Positions 28,271 through 38,298 of a DNA stretch of 64,000 nucleotides are shown here, one piece after another. The stretch comes from Edwardsiella anguillarum ET080813 (GTDB taxonomy: Bacteria > Pseudomonadota > Gammaproteobacteria > Enterobacterales > Enterobacteriaceae), in the NCBI RefSeq assembly GCF_000264765.2, contig NZ_CP006664.1:558001-622000 (forward strand). Direction: 5' to 3'. The stretch's first letter is position 1. Each line of letters opens with the position of its first letter. The notes under the pieces are model-generated. The model did no database searches, was not told the origin of the DNA, and worked only from the letters and a program-made list of their open reading frames with translations. Made by a program: the position numbers and the translations under genes.

Positions 28271-29050
28271 TCACTTCTCTTTTTCAGCGATAATCACTTC
28301 AACGTGCGCTTCCCGCAGACGCTCGACGTACTCGTCGGGAATGCCGGAATCCGTGACCAGAATATCGATATCAGCGAAGTCCCGGATCATGTGGTAGCCG
28401 CGCTTGCCGAACTTGGTCGAGTCGGCAACGGCGATCACCTGATCGGAAATCTCACACATCAAGCGGTTAAGACTGGCTTCCTGCTCATTGTGTGTGGTGA
28501 TACCCGCCCGCAAATCGAAGCCATCCACCCCGAGAAAAACCTTGTCGAAACAGAAGTTTTTCAAACAGGCCTCGGCCTGCGAGCCTGAAAAAGACATTGC
28601 GCTCTTACGTAACACCCCGCCGGTGCAGACCACTTCCACTCCCGGCGAGGAGACGAGCTCCACGGCGACATCCAGACCGTTAGTCATGACCACCACGTTC
28701 TCCAGGCCCCGTAGGTGCCCGGCAATCTCACGGGTCGTCGTACCAGAATCCAGAATCACCGCGTCACCGCTGTTAATCAGCTTGGCCGCCGCCAGACCTA
28801 TCTGAGACTTCACACCGCTGTTGCGGTGGCGCTTCTCGTGGACGCTCAGTTCGGCGATCACCCCGGTATTGGGGATTGCCGCGCCGTGCGAACGCACGAT
28901 GTAGCCGTTCTCTTCCAGAAAAGTCAGGTCACTGCGGATGGTGACGCTTGAGACGTTAAACCGTGCGGCCAACTCCTCAACGCGTGCCTTCCCTTGGGCG
29001 GTCACCACGTTGAAGATTTCCATACGCCTTTCGATTGCTGCCGCTTTCAC
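28271..29050 (-). CDS. agaR: AgaR, DeoR-family repressor of the aga/kba genes
   Basis: A 259-residue DeoR-family regulator. The winged HTH is residues 1-57 (VEELAARFNVSSVTIRSDLTFLEENGYIVRSHGAAI), followed by the sugar-phosphate-sensing domain with DAVILDSGTTTREIA, VVMTNGLDVAVEL, CTGGVLRKSAMSFSG, KVFLGVDGFDLRAGITTHNEQEA and ADSTKFGKRGYH. It starts with GTG at 29050, with AGGGG 6 nt upstream. It heads the agaR-to-hydrolase transcript. The likely inducer is a phosphorylated galactosamine derivative. CTTTC-repeat sites lie just upstream. Confidence 0.93.
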   Translation of the reverse strand: MKAAAIERRMEIFNVVTAQGKARVEELAARFNVSSVTIRSDLTFLEENGYIVRSHGAAIPNTGVIAELSVHEKRHRNSGVKSQIGLAAAKLINSGDAVILDSGTTTREIAGHLRGLENVVVMTNGLDVAVELVSSPGVEVVCTGGVLRKSAMSFSGSQAEACLKNFCFDKVFLGVDGFDLRAGITTHNEQEASLNRLMCEISDQVIAVADSTKFGKRGYHMIRDFADIDILVTDSGIPDEYVERLREAHVEVIIAEKEK

Positions 29051-29118
29051 TTTTGTCCCCTTACGAAACCGGTTAAAGCGAACTTCAACAGGCCTCGACC
29101 TAAGATTAATAACATTAC

Positions 29119-29195
29119 GATTGCTTTCAACACAAACAACCGAAAAACATGATTGCTTTCACAAACTTTCGAATAACAGCCAAAGACTTTCAAAA
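29119..29195. promoter_or_regulatory. AgaR-like operator array upstream of agaR
   Basis: Four CTTTC motifs at 29124, 29156, 29166 and 29187 occur within 68 bases, three of them in the wider context G/A-x-CTTTCA-A. Their spacings (32, 10 and 21) are close to whole helical turns, so they face the same side of the DNA. The array lies 70-140 bases before the agaR start. Confidence 0.55.
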
Positions 29196-29199
29196 TGAT

Positions 29200-29700
29200 C
29201 CCGCTCACAGCCTGTCCGCGGCGCGGCGCCGCCCGCAGCCGGGCACACGCTACGCCAGAGAACAGAGACAGACCCCGGCATCTCCCGCCGCAGCGGCGGT
29301 CATGCCCTGTTTCTGCGCATCAGGCTGCACACTGTCATGGTAGCAAACGAAAACCATCTTCTTCGTTAAGTTACGCAAAAAATGAAATAAAAAACAAATA
29401 AAAGCGATCGGCGTAAAAACATACAACGACGGCGTGCCTGGAGGGGAGAAAACGCCCCAACCCGTCACATTACGCGTGCTTTTCATCCCAGATAACGCTT
29501 TGTCCGCTATTTATCCAAAGATTACCCCCGGAAAGCAAGCGTTAAATCCGCCGTCCGCGACGCGCTGACGCCGCCAAACGCCCCGCTATCGGAGAGAGAT
29601 CGACAATACCTTTCAAATACCTTCACGGCGATGCGAAAATAAAAACAATCAGATATCGGCAATAACACAGAAAAAGGAAAGGAAGGAAAAACCAGAGGAT
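29200..29700. other. intergenic region between agaR promoter and yedI
   Basis: About 500 bases with no supported gene. The part 29330-29430 is AT-rich. Short frames such as 29250-29486 (minus) lack ribosome binding sites and family features. Confidence 0.45.
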
Positions 29701-29703
29701 GGA

Positions 29704-29724
29704 CGGGGCGGCGACAGCGCCCCG
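29704..29724 (-). terminator. possible terminator after yedI
   Basis: CGGGGCG and CGCCCCG pair across 7 bases just past the yedI stop; a T-rich tract follows on the minus strand after about a dozen bases. Confidence 0.4.
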
Positions 29725-29730
29725 CCGTGG

Positions 29731-30636
29731 TCAACGACGCAGCAGACGCCGCGCGCCGAGGAGCAGCGAGACCAAAAGGCCCCCCAGCAGGATACCGAAC
29801 AGCATATTCAGCAGCGACGGCCCGATGCCGCCCAGCAGCATCCCAACGCTGGGCAGCCCAACGGCGGACTGGCTCAGGGCCGCGATGCCGTGATGCAGCC
29901 AGGGCAGTCCGTGAACCACGATGCCGCCCCCCACCATAAACATGGCGGCCGTACCGGCCACCGACAGCAGGCGCATCAGCCAGGGCGCGGCATTCAGCAG
30001 CCCCCGTCCCAGGCCGCGCGCCAGAATCCCCGGGCGGGCGCTCAGCCACAGCCCGGCGTCATCCAGCTTCACGATCAGCGCCACCAGGCCATACACGCCC
30101 AGGGTCATCACCAGCGCGATGCCGCACAGCACCAGCACCTGCTGCACAAACGCCGCGCTGGCGACCGTACCCAGCGTAATCGCTACGATCTCGGCGGAGA
30201 GAATGAAGTCGGTGCGGATGGCCCCCTTCACCTTCTCACGCTCATAGGCCTGCATATCGTCCGGCAGCGCCGGCTCGGCGTGCTGCGGCGCCTGCCCGCG
30301 CTGCAGCCACTGATGGGCCAGCTTCTCAGCCCCCTCGTAGCACAGAAAGGCGCCGCCCAGCATCAGCAGCGGCGTAATCAGCCAGGGCGCCAGGGCGCTG
30401 ATCAGCAGGGCCAGCGGCACCAGGATCGCCTTGTTCAGCAGGGAACCGCGCGCCACCGCCCACACTACCGGCAGCTCACGATCGGCGTTGACACCGCTCA
30501 CCTGCTGCGCATTGAGCGCCAGATCGTCACCCAGTACGCCGGCGGTCTTACGCGCCGCCATCTTACTCATCAACGCCACATCATCCAGCAGTGAGGCGAT
30601 ATCATCAATCAGGGTCAATAAACTGCTGCCGGCCAC
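29731..30636 (-). CDS. yedI: YedI, DUF808 inner membrane protein
   Basis: A 301-residue inner-membrane protein matching E. coli Yed[47 protein letters not shown] at the N-terminus, then [20 protein letters not shown] in the middle. About six hydrophobic segments are visible. I chose the GTG at 30636 (AAGGA 8 nt upstream), which aligns with the E. coli N-terminus; the longer frame to 30714 adds 26 residues without homology. Function is unknown beyond the family (DUF808). It is preceded by pbpG on the same strand, but a 120-base gap suggests its own promoter. Confidence 0.9.
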   Translation of the reverse strand: MAGSSLLTLIDDIASLLDDVALMSKMAARKTAGVLGDDLALNAQQVSGVNADRELPVVWAVARGSLLNKAILVPLALLISALAPWLITPLLMLGGAFLCYEGAEKLAHQWLQRGQAPQHAEPALPDDMQAYEREKVKGAIRTDFILSAEIVAITLGTVASAAFVQQVLVLCGIALVMTLGVYGLVALIVKLDDAGLWLSARPGILARGLGRGLLNAAPWLMRLLSVAGTAAMFMVGGGIVVHGLPWLHHGIAALSQSAVGLPSVGMLLGGIGPSLLNMLFGILLGGLLVSLLLGARRLLRR

Positions 30637-30759
30637 CGTCAGTATCCTTGCAATAACATTAACGTGCTCATCATAAGCCGCCGCCGCCAAAAAGTCGTGC
30701 GCCGACCGGCGCACGCAGAGCGCATTCCACCCGCCGCCCGCTTAACGGGGCGGTCCCCA

Positions 30760-31686
30760 TCAGTTTTCGGCCAGACGCTGGCCCAGGTTTTTCTGCTGCT
30801 TATAGCTCAGCGCCGCGGCCGGAACCGGGGCGGACTTCCCCGTCAGCATCCATTCGCGCAGCCGATTGGCATCGGCGAAGTGGGTATACTTGCCAAAGGC
30901 ATCCAATACCACCAGCGCCACCGGACGACCGCCGATCACCGTCCGCATCGCCAGGCAGTGTCCCGCCTGGTTGGTAAAGCCGGTCTTAGTCATCTGGATA
31001 TCCCACTTGTCGTTGCGCAGCAGGTGGTTGGTGTTGTTAAAGGTTTCCGTATAGGTCGGATGAGCAAAGGTGACGCTCTTGGTCTCCGTGGTGCTCAGCT
31101 CGCCGATCAGCGGATAGCCCTTCGCCGCCTGCAGCAGTTTGACCAGATCGCGGGCGCTCGACACGTTGTCCGGCGACAGTCCGGTGGGCTCCACGTAATG
31201 CGTACGAGTCATCCCCAGCGCCCGGGCCTTGGCGTTCATCGCCCGGATAAACGCATCGTAGCCGCCGGGATAGTGATGCGCCAGCGTCGCGGCGGCGCGG
31301 TTCTCCGACGACATCAGCGCCAGCAGCAGCATCTGACGCCGGGTCAGCTCGCTGCCCACCCGAACCCGGGAGAACACGCCCTTCAGCTCTTTGGTACGGT
31401 GAATGTCGACCGCGATAATCTCATTCAGATTGGGGTGCGCATCCAGCGTCACCATCGCCGTCATCAGCTTGGTTATCGAGGCGATCGGCACCTGCACATC
31501 GGGATGGCTGGCGTAGATCACCTGATGATTATTCATATCCACCACCATCGCACTGCCCGACGCCAGCGCCAGCGGCGCGCGCGGCGCGGCGGCGATCGGC
31601 TCGCGGGCCTGAGCGACCGGCAGCGCGCTGAGACTGCCGCCCAGAATCAACAGACTTAACAGGGAATAACGGAGTTTAACAGCCAT
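30760..31686 (-). CDS. pbpG: D-alanyl-D-alanine endopeptidase PBP7
   Basis: A 308-residue periplasmic low-molecular-weight penicillin-binding protein. A signal peptide (1-27, ending VAQA) is followed by the S11 peptidase triad: SITK (nucleophile Ser) within [16 protein letters not shown] in [13 protein letters not shown], and KTG in [11 protein letters not shown]. It cleaves the D-Ala-meso-DAP cross-links of murein. Its length matches E. coli PbpG. Probably monocistronic. Confidence 0.93.
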   Translation of the reverse strand: MAVKLRYSLLSLLILGGSLSALPVAQAREPIAAAPRAPLALASGSAMVVDMNNHQVIYASHPDVQVPIASITKLMTAMVTLDAHPNLNEIIAVDIHRTKELKGVFSRVRVGSELTRRQMLLLALMSSENRAAATLAHHYPGGYDAFIRAMNAKARALGMTRTHYVEPTGLSPDNVSSARDLVKLLQAAKGYPLIGELSTTETKSVTFAHPTYTETFNNTNHLLRNDKWDIQMTKTGFTNQAGHCLAMRTVIGGRPVALVVLDAFGKYTHFADANRLREWMLTGKSAPVPAAALSYKQQKNLGQRLAEN

Positions 31687-32089
31687 GTTTCTTCATTAAT
31701 CTCACAAGGAATGGACCCGGTATACGCCGGGAAGCCCGCCGCACTGATGACCGACAGCGGTCCACGGGCAGGAGTACGGAGCCAAACGTCATACCCATCA
31801 TGCGTTTACGCCCCTCAGCACCCTCCGTCCGCTCAGACGGCGCCGCGTGGCGGAGCGTGCGGCACACAGCCTAATCGCTCGCTTGAAAGGCGGCAAAAAT
31901 AAAAATGTTTCCGTATGTGAATCGCCGCGCGGCGATGCCGGCGCGAAATATCACCGCGCGACGGCGCGAAAAAACACACGAAAGGATGCCATTGACTATA
32001 GTTGTTTTATCAGAGGGATACCCGGAAAAAATGCCCGGCGCAGCCCGCGCGGCGGCGGCGGGATAATAACCTAACGCGGAGAGTGGACT
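31687..32089. other. divergent intergenic region pbpG / eamA-like gene
   Basis: About 400 bases with no supported gene. A TTGACT at 31992-31997 is a plausible -35 for the downstream exporter gene. Short frames on both strands here lack coding features. Confidence 0.45.
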
Positions 32090-32989
32090 ATGGGGCTAAA
32101 AGATACCCTGCTGGCGCTGTTGGTGGTGGCGATCTGGGGCGTGGGATTCGTGGTGATGCAGGCGGGGCTGCAGCATTTGTCGCCGCTGCTGCTGGGCGGC
32201 CTACGCTGCCTGCTGCTGGCGCTGCCGGCGGTATTTCTGCTGCCGCGTCCGGCGCTGCCCGTCCATACGCTGATCCTGTATGGACTGCTGATCGGCTTCG
32301 GTCAGTTCGCCTTCCTCTTTTTTGCCCTGCAGGGCGGCCTCAGCGCGGGCGTGGCGGCGATGCTGCTACAGCTACAGCTGCTGTTCACCCTGCTGCTCGG
32401 CGCCCTGCTGTTCGGCGAGCGCATCCGCACCAGCCAAATTATCGCCCTGCTGTTTGTCCTCACCGGTCTGGCGCTGCTGCTGCATCCGGGCCTGACGGGA
32501 CTGCCGCTGTCGCGCGGGGTCATCCTGCTCGCACTGGGAGCGGCCCTCTGCCTGGCGCTGGGCAATCTGATTCAGCGCCTGCGCATCCGCGACAGCATTC
32601 AGGGCTCTCTGCCGGCGCTGATCGCCTGGGCGGCGCTGGCGCCCATTATTCCCTTCTTCCTCGCCGCCTGGCTGTTTAACGGCGCGCAGGCGACCCTGAC
32701 CGCCCTGCGCACGCTGGACTTCAGCGCGCTGCTGGCGCTGATCTACCTGGCCTATATCGCCACCCATCTGGCCTACGCCATCTGGGGGCGACTGCTGCTG
32801 CGCAACCGGGCAACGCACCTGATGCCCTTTACCCTGCTGATCCCACTGGTGGCGCTGGCAGCCGATCTGCTCACCTACGGCGATCGCCTCAGCCCTGTCC
32901 AGCTCTATAGTCTGCTGCTGATCCTGCTGGGACTGGCGCTGGCGGTGCTGGGCAACCGCCTGGTGGATTTCCGCCTGGTGCGCCATTAA
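32090..32989 (+). CDS. EamA-family (DMT) metabolite exporter
   Basis: A 299-residue protein with ten predicted transmembrane helices in two EamA repeats (about 5-140 and 150-290). Features shared with E. coli EamA (O-acetylserine/cysteine exporter) are the N-terminal LLALLVVAIWGVGFVVMQAGL, FAFLFFALQGGLSAGVAAMLLQLQLLFTLLLGALLFGERI and IPFFLAAWLF. Length is identical to EamA. The substrate could be cysteine-pathway metabolites or something else in the DMT superfamily. GGAG lies 8 nt before the ATG. Monocistronic. Confidence 0.85.
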   Translation: MGLKDTLLALLVVAIWGVGFVVMQAGLQHLSPLLLGGLRCLLLALPAVFLLPRPALPVHTLILYGLLIGFGQFAFLFFALQGGLSAGVAAMLLQLQLLFTLLLGALLFGERIRTSQIIALLFVLTGLALLLHPGLTGLPLSRGVILLALGAALCLALGNLIQRLRIRDSIQGSLPALIAWAALAPIIPFFLAAWLFNGAQATLTALRTLDFSALLALIYLAYIATHLAYAIWGRLLLRNRATHLMPFTLLIPLVALAADLLTYGDRLSPVQLYSLLLILLGLALAVLGNRLVDFRLVRH

Positions 32990-33322
32990 CGCGGGCACCT
33001 CTCCCCTACCGCGGTGCGCCGGGAAACCCGCGCACCGCATCGATTAGCGGGGACTTCCGAGCGCAAAAATGGCCGGCGCCAGACGCCAGACGCCATGAGC
33101 CATGCCTGGTGCCAGCCTATTTATCTATTCTGCACAGTGTAAATATCCAGGGCAGGTGGGTAACGGTACTCACGCTGGACTGATTGAAACGCCGACCATC
33201 CCCCGTTGGCCGCTCCCCATATCGTCCTCGCCCCCTTTATCCCTACGGTTCCCGGTATGTTTTGCCCCGCGTTTTCCCGTTATGATGCCTGCCCTGACGC
33301 TTTAACGACGAAACACGACATC
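32990..33322. other. intergenic region with hairpin, eamA-like to transporter gene
   Basis: About 330 bases without a gene. At 33011-33038 GCGGTGCGC and GCGCACCGC form a strong stem just after the exporter gene, likely its terminator though no T run follows. Nothing else is recognised. Confidence 0.45.
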
Positions 33323-34306
33323 ATGAACGCAATGCGCGACTGGCTGGAGCAGCGCCAGATTACCCTCTATTTTTCTGTCATCCTGCTGGCCGCGCTGCTG
33401 GCCTATAGCGTTCCCGCCGCCGGCGAACGGCTCAGCGCCGCCATGACCCCCGCGCTGGCGCTGATGCTGTATGCCACCTTCCTGCAGATGCCCCTCGCGG
33501 AGCTACGGCGCGCCCTGCACCACCCGCGCTTTCTGCTGCCGCTGTTCCTGACCCAGTTTCTGTTGATTCCGGCGCTGGTCGCCCTGCTGCTCCCCTTTCT
33601 GCCGCACGATCCCCTGCTGCGGCTCGGCGTACTGCTGGTGCTGCTCTCGCCCTGCATCGACTATGTGGTGACATTCGCCCAGCTCGGGCGCGCCGATGCG
33701 CGCCTGCTGCTCGCCGCGACGCCGCTGCTGCTGCTGGCGCAAGCGCTGCTGCTCCCGCTCTATCTGCGTCTGTTTCTCGGCGAGCAGGCGGCAGACGTGA
33801 TCCGTCCGGCGCCGTTCATTGAGGCGTTTATCGGATTAATCGTGCTGCCGCTGGGCTTGGCGGCGCTGACCCAGCGGGTATGCCGCCGCGGCCGCGGCGG
33901 GCAGGCCATTGCCGGAGGACTCTCGCTGCTGCCGGTGCCCGCCACCGCCCTGGTCCTGGGGATCGTCGTCGCCGCGACCCTGCCGCCGCTCCGCGACACC
34001 ATCTCGCGGGTCTGGCCGGTGATACCGCTCTACCTGATATTCGCGGTCGTTGCACCGCTGATAGGCTGGGCGGTGGCGCGGCTGTGCCGCCTTGAGGCGC
34101 CGGCCGGGCGCGCGCTCGCCTTCAGCGCGGCCACCCGTAACTCGCTGGTGGTGCTGCCGCTGGCGCTCGCCGTCCCCGGTGCGACCCCGCTGCTGCCGGC
34201 CGTGATAGTGGCCCAGACGATCGTCGAACTGGCGAGCGAGCTGATGTATATTCGGCTGATACCGCGCCTGGGGGCGCGGGACAAAGAGGCGGGCAGGGCG
34301 AGCTGA
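33323..34306 (+). CDS. BASS/ACR3-like secondary transporter
   Basis: A 327-residue inner-membrane protein with about ten hydrophobic helices. The pattern fits the bile-acid:sodium symporter / arsenite (ACR3) superfamily: LALMLYATFLQMPL, FLTQFLLIPALVALLLPFLP, LGVLLVLLSPCIDYVVTFAQLGRAD and SAATRNSLVVLPLALA. SPCIDYV followed by a downstream ATRNS is typical of ACR3-type exporters, whose Cys in this position binds arsenite, but no ars regulator or reductase is nearby. I placed the start at 33323; the ATG at 33332 is possible, and the 33206 start lacks support. Monocistronic. Confidence 0.75.
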   Translation: MNAMRDWLEQRQITLYFSVILLAALLAYSVPAAGERLSAAMTPALALMLYATFLQMPLAELRRALHHPRFLLPLFLTQFLLIPALVALLLPFLPHDPLLRLGVLLVLLSPCIDYVVTFAQLGRADARLLLAATPLLLLAQALLLPLYLRLFLGEQAADVIRPAPFIEAFIGLIVLPLGLAALTQRVCRRGRGGQAIAGGLSLLPVPATALVLGIVVAATLPPLRDTISRVWPVIPLYLIFAVVAPLIGWAVARLCRLEAPAGRALAFSAATRNSLVVLPLALAVPGATPLLPAVIVAQTIVELASELMYIRLIPRLGARDKEAGRAS

Positions 34307-34318
34307 GGCCCCACCCCG

Positions 34319-35275
34319 CTATCGGGCGGGATCCAGCGTGCCGATGGCCGCCGCGATCGCGCGGCTATCCATCAGCGGGCGAACCTGACGGAACAGGACG
34401 TCGGCCTGGGGGTACTCCTTACGCAGGTAGCTCAGCCACTGCTTGATGCGCGCCACGTGATACAGCCCGGTATCCCCTTGCTTCTCCAGCCGGGCGTAGC
34501 GCCGCAGCAGCGAGACCACCTGCGGCCACGGCATCTTCGGCGCGTTCTCTTTGATAACCCGGCTCAGGTTGGGGATATTCAGCGCGCCGCGCCCGATCAT
34601 CAGCGCATCGCACCCGGTCTGCGCCAGACAGGCCTGGGCGCTGGCGTAGTCCCAGATCTCGCCGTTGGCGATCACCGGGATCCGCAGGCGGCGGCGGATC
34701 TCGCCGATCGCCGCCCAGTTGATCCGATCGGCGCGGTAGCCATCCTCTTTGGTGCGACCGTGCACCACCAGCTCCGTCGCCCCGCCCTGCTGCACCGCAT
34801 CGGCGATCTCAAAACGCTGGCTGTCGCACGCCCAGCCCAGGCGCACCTTCACCGTCAGCGGCAGGTGCGCCGGTATCGCCTGACGCATCGCCTGCACCCC
34901 GGCGTAAATCAGCGCCGGATCTTTTAACAGCGTGGCGCCGCCGCCGCTGCCGTTGACCGCCTTCGATGGGCAGCCGCAGTTGAAGTCCACCCCCGGCGAA
35001 CCCAGCGTCACCGCGCGCAGGGCGTTCTCCGCCAGCCAGTGCGGCGACTGTCCCAGCAGCTGAATGCGCACCGGCGTGCCGCTCAGGGTCTGACTACGGC
35101 GGTGCAGCTCCGGACACAGGCGGTAGAACACCCTTTCCGGCAGCAGCCTGTCCACCACCCGCACAAACTCGGTGATGCACAGATCGTAGTCGTTCACCTC
35201 GCTGAGCAGCTCGCGCACCAGGGCATCCAACACCCCTTCCATCGGCGCCAGCAGCACCCGTTTCACGTTCGGCAT
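34319..35275 (-). CDS. dusC: tRNA-dihydrouridine(16) synthase DusC
   Basis: A 318-residue flavoenzyme. It has [20 protein letters not shown] at the N-terminus, [36 protein letters not shown] (catalytic Cys in CGCP), [27 protein letters not shown] and ANGEIWD. This signature set and length fit DusC, which reduces U16 of tRNAs. I moved the start to 35275 (AGGA 8 nt upstream); the longer frame adds 29 unrelated residues. It is 84 bases downstream of the VF530 gene on the same strand. Confidence 0.92.
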   Translation of the reverse strand: MPNVKRVLLAPMEGVLDALVRELLSEVNDYDLCITEFVRVVDRLLPERVFYRLCPELHRRSQTLSGTPVRIQLLGQSPHWLAENALRAVTLGSPGVDFNCGCPSKAVNGSGGGATLLKDPALIYAGVQAMRQAIPAHLPLTVKVRLGWACDSQRFEIADAVQQGGATELVVHGRTKEDGYRADRINWAAIGEIRRRLRIPVIANGEIWDYASAQACLAQTGCDALMIGRGALNIPNLSRVIKENAPKMPWPQVVSLLRRYARLEKQGDTGLYHVARIKQWLSYLRKEYPQADVLFRQVRPLMDSRAIAAAIGTLDPAR

Positions 35276-35358
35276 CGCGTTATCCTCAGACTCTCCCCGC
35301 ACGTCGTGCGTGACCGGCGCAGAGAGTACTGGGTTCCCCGCCCGTCCGCAACGGGGAT

Positions 35359-35637
35359 TCACTCGCCGTCGCCGCGCCGCCGCCAGCCGTCCCAGGGGGT
35401 ATCCGCGGGGGGCGCCTCTGACGCTGACGACAGGGAGTCCAGATACAGCGCCTCGACCTTGGCGCGGGCCCAGGGTGTCCGGCGCAGAAACTTCAGGCTG
35501 GATTTAATGCTGGGATCGCTCAGAAAGCAGTTGATGGCGATGCGACGGCCGAGCTCCGGCCAGCCGTAGCGCGCGACCAGCGCCGTCAGCAGGGCTTCCA
35601 GGGTTACCCCGTGCAGGGGATCGCGTGATGGGTTCAT
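35359..35637 (-). CDS. VF530 (DUF2132) family protein
   Basis: A 92-residue small soluble protein. It contains the family core [25 protein letters not shown] then [33 protein letters not shown]530 proteins are proposed DNA-binding proteins from their structure; cellular role unknown. The start at 35637 (MNPSRDP) is chosen for similarity. The tail after the core (about 20 residues, Ser/Asp/Trp-rich) is variable. It lies between uvrB and dusC on the same strand. Confidence 0.88.
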   Translation of the reverse strand: MNPSRDPLHGVTLEALLTALVARYGWPELGRRIAINCFLSDPSIKSSLKFLRRTPWARAKVEALYLDSLSSASEAPPADTPWDGWRRRGDGE

Positions 35638-35712
35638 AGTGTTTCCGCTTGGCATAAAAGGGGGGCTTACCCTAACGGCACACGGGCCGCCGGGCAAGCA
35701 AAAGCTGCGCCT

Positions 35713-37731
35713 CTAGGGCGCATTCTTAAACTGCTCGCGCAGGATGTGGATCTCGTCGCGCAGGGCGGCGGCCTGCTCAAACTCCAGGTTCTGGGCATGC
35801 TGGTACATCTGGCTCTCCAGACGCTGGATCTGCTGCTCGATCTGCTTCGCCGACAGATCGCGGTAGTCCGGGCGGGGCTCTGCCGCACGCTGTCCGCGCG
35901 CGCCTTTGGCCCGGCTGCGCGCCGGGGCGTCGCCCAGCTGCAGGATATCCGTGACCTTCTTGTTCAGCGCCTGCGGCGTGATGCCGTGCGCCAGGTTAAA
36001 GGCCTGCTGGCGCTCGCGGCGACGCTCCGTCTCCCCGATCGCCCGCGCCATCGACGGGGTGATTTTGTCGGCATAGAGGATCGCCTTGCCGTTCAGGTTA
36101 CGCGCCGCCCGGCCAATGGTCTGAATCAGCGAGCGCTCCGAGCGCAGGAAGCCCTCCTTGTCCGCGTCCAAAATCGCCACCAGCGACACCTCCGGCATAT
36201 CCAGCCCCTCGCGCAGCAGGTTGATCCCTACCAGCGCGTCAAACTCGCCCAGGCGCAGATCGCGGATGATCTCCATCCGCTCGACGGTGTCGATATCGGA
36301 GTGCAGGTAGCGCACCCGCACGCCGTGCTCCTCCAGATACTCGGTCAAATCTTCGGCCATGCGCTTGGTCAGGGTGGTCACCAGTACCCGCTCGCCGATG
36401 GCGGCGCGCAGATTGATCTCCGACAGCAGGTCGTCCACCTGGGTCGCCACCGGGCGCACCTCGATCAGCGGATCGAGCAGCCCCGTCGGGCGCACCACCT
36501 GGTCGATCACCTCGCCGCCCGACTTCTCCAGCTCGTAGCTGCCCGGGGTCGCCGACACATAGATGGTCTGCGGCGCCAGCGCCTCGAACTCCTCAAAGCG
36601 CAGCGGACGGTTATCCAGCGCCGACGGCAGGCGGAAGCCATACTCCACCAGCGTCTCTTTACGCGCCCGGTCGCCGCGGTACATCCCGCCGATCTGCGGG
36701 ATGGTGACATGGGACTCATCGATCACCAGCAGGCCGTCCGCCGGCAGGTAGTCAAACAGGGTCGGCGGCGGCTCTCCGGGCCCACGCCCGGAGAGGTAGC
36801 GGGAGTAGTTCTCGATTCCCGAGCAGTAGCCCAGCTCGTTCATCATCTCCAGATCGAACTGGGTACGCTGGGCCAGACGCTGCTCTTCCAGCAGCTTGTT
36901 ATTGGCCAGCAGCGACTGGCGGCGCGTCGCCAGCTCGGCGCGGATCTCCTCCATCGCCTGCAGGATGCGTTCGCGCGGAGTCACATAGTGGGTCTTCGGG
37001 TAGACGGTAAAGCGCGGCACCGTGCGCAGCAGCTGTCCGGTGAGGGGATCGAACAGCGACAGGCGTTCCACCTCGTCATCAAACAGCTCCACCCGCAGCG
37101 CCTCGTCGTCGGCCTCCGCCGGGAAGATGTCGATCACCTCGCCGCGCACCCGAAAGCTCCCGCGCGCAAACGCCTGATCGTTACGGGCATACTGCAGCTC
37201 GGAGAGGCGGCGCAGAATGCTGCGCTGATCGATCAGCATCCCCTGAGTCAGGTGCAGCATCATTTTCAGGTACAGATCGGGATCGCCCAGGCCGTAAATC
37301 GCGGAAACCGAGGCGACCACCACCACGTCGCGCCGCTCCAGCAGCGCCTTAGTGGCCGACAGCCGCATCTGTTCAATGTGCTCGTTGACCGACGCGTCCT
37401 TTTCGATAAAAGTATCCGAGCTGGGCACATAGGCTTCCGGCTGGTAGTAGTCGTAGTAGGAGACAAAGTACTCCACCGCATTCTCCGGGAAGAACTGCTT
37501 CATCTCGCCGTACAGCTGGGCGGCCAGCGTCTTGTTGGGCGCCATCACCATGGTCGGCCGGTTGAGATCGGCGATCACGTTGGCGATGGTAAACGTCTTG
37601 CCCGAGCCGGTCACCCCCAGCAGGGTCTGATGCGCCAGCCCATCCCCGAGCCCCTCCTCCAGACGGCGGATAGCCTCTGGCTGATCGCCGGAGGGCTGAA
37701 AGGCGGAATGCAGTTTGAAGGCTTTGCTCAT
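35713..37731 (-). CDS. uvrB: excinuclease ABC subunit B
   Basis: A 672-residue UvrB of full length: Walker [10 protein letters not shown] (near residue 40), the beta-hairpin region [21 protein letters not shown], helicase motif II DESH, motif [11 protein letters not shown], and a C-terminal UVR domain ([23 protein letters not shown]) that binds UvrC. It is the damage-verification helicase of nucleotide excision repair. A LexA-type box lies upstream at 37822-37837. Monocistronic, as in E. coli. Confidence 0.98.
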   Translation of the reverse strand: MSKAFKLHSAFQPSGDQPEAIRRLEEGLGDGLAHQTLLGVTGSGKTFTIANVIADLNRPTMVMAPNKTLAAQLYGEMKQFFPENAVEYFVSYYDYYQPEAYVPSSDTFIEKDASVNEHIEQMRLSATKALLERRDVVVVASVSAIYGLGDPDLYLKMMLHLTQGMLIDQRSILRRLSELQYARNDQAFARGSFRVRGEVIDIFPAEADDEALRVELFDDEVERLSLFDPLTGQLLRTVPRFTVYPKTHYVTPRERILQAMEEIRAELATRRQSLLANNKLLEEQRLAQRTQFDLEMMNELGYCSGIENYSRYLSGRGPGEPPPTLFDYLPADGLLVIDESHVTIPQIGGMYRGDRARKETLVEYGFRLPSALDNRPLRFEEFEALAPQTIYVSATPGSYELEKSGGEVIDQVVRPTGLLDPLIEVRPVATQVDDLLSEINLRAAIGERVLVTTLTKRMAEDLTEYLEEHGVRVRYLHSDIDTVERMEIIRDLRLGEFDALVGINLLREGLDMPEVSLVAILDADKEGFLRSERSLIQTIGRAARNLNGKAILYADKITPSMARAIGETERRRERQQAFNLAHGITPQALNKKVTDILQLGDAPARSRAKGARGQRAAEPRPDYRDLSAKQIEQQIQRLESQMYQHAQNLEFEQAAALRDEIHILREQFKNAP

Positions 37732-37821
37732 GACTCACTACCCCATTACGCGGCGGCGATGCGCCGGCAGAAGAAAACCGCACCGCGCGGCGCCGGATTA
37801 TTGTGTGAACCGGCTATATTA

Positions 37822-37837
37822 CTGGATATTTACCCAG
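37822..37837. promoter_or_regulatory. LexA (SOS) box upstream of uvrB
   Basis: CTGGATATTTACCCAG has the required CTG-N10-CAG frame with an AT-rich core and is close to the E. coli uvrB box. It lies 91 bases before the uvrB start. Confidence 0.75.
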
Positions 37838-38123
37838 CTTAAAATACCCGCACACGGGCGACGCCCGCCACGTTCACATCCATTTCACAATTTTCACTGC
37901 AGAGTGACATTTATCCCCATTTCATCCCCCGCAGGGTCATCCTGTCAACGATGCGCTTGTCAAGGGGGGCTCCCCGCGGCACGGCAAAATCTAGACACGC
38001 CTTGATTTTAATTAATTCATTGATAATTAAATAAATTAACATAAGGACGATAATCCGAGCGGGTTAAGGGAAAACCGCGCTGGCTCTGGCTTCCCCCCAG
38101 TTTTCTAAACCTAATGCACAAGG

Positions 38124-38146
38124 TTATCCACAGGAATAGTGGATAA
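38124..38146. promoter_or_regulatory. inverted pair of DnaA-box-like sequences
   Basis: TTATCCACA (exact DnaA consensus TTATNCACA) on the plus strand, followed 7 bases later by GTGGATAA-like sequence in the opposite direction (reverse strand TTATCCACT). The core TTATCCA/TGGATAA is a perfect inverted repeat with a 9-base loop. Confidence 0.5.
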
Positions 38147-38228
38147 GTTGCCGCACCCCGCTCGGCAGCGGCACCGCCGCTGGGGCAAAATTTTTTTCCC
38201 GCGCCGTCGCAGCCACATTATTAAACTA

Positions 38229-38252
38229 TTTTTCAAATCTTAATTTGAAAAA
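38229..38252. repeat. perfect AT-rich palindrome before bioD end
   Basis: TTTTTCAAAT, CTTA, ATTTGAAAAA: a 10-bp perfect stem 46 bases beyond the bioD stop. With A/T runs on both flanks it could work as a terminator for the bio operon. Confidence 0.5.
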
Positions 38253-38298
38253 CAATCTGTAATTATGATAATTGGATGGGATAAATCCGCCGACGCCG

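Larger units (their letters stand above)
37840..38298. other. uvrB-bioD intergenic region with DnaA-box-like repeats
   Basis: About 460 bases without a gene. It contains an AT-rich tract (38003-38045), a perfect DnaA-box sequence with an inverted partner (38124-38146) and a perfect 10-bp palindrome (38229-38252). Confidence 0.55.

Noticed and set aside
29250-29486. 78-codon minus-strand frame with a hydrophobic segment
   Set aside because: No ribosome binding site, sits in an intergenic stretch next to the aga control region, no family resemblance.
31847-32074. Plus-strand frame before the EamA gene
   Set aside because: Basic low-complexity product, overlaps the presumed promoter, no start signal.
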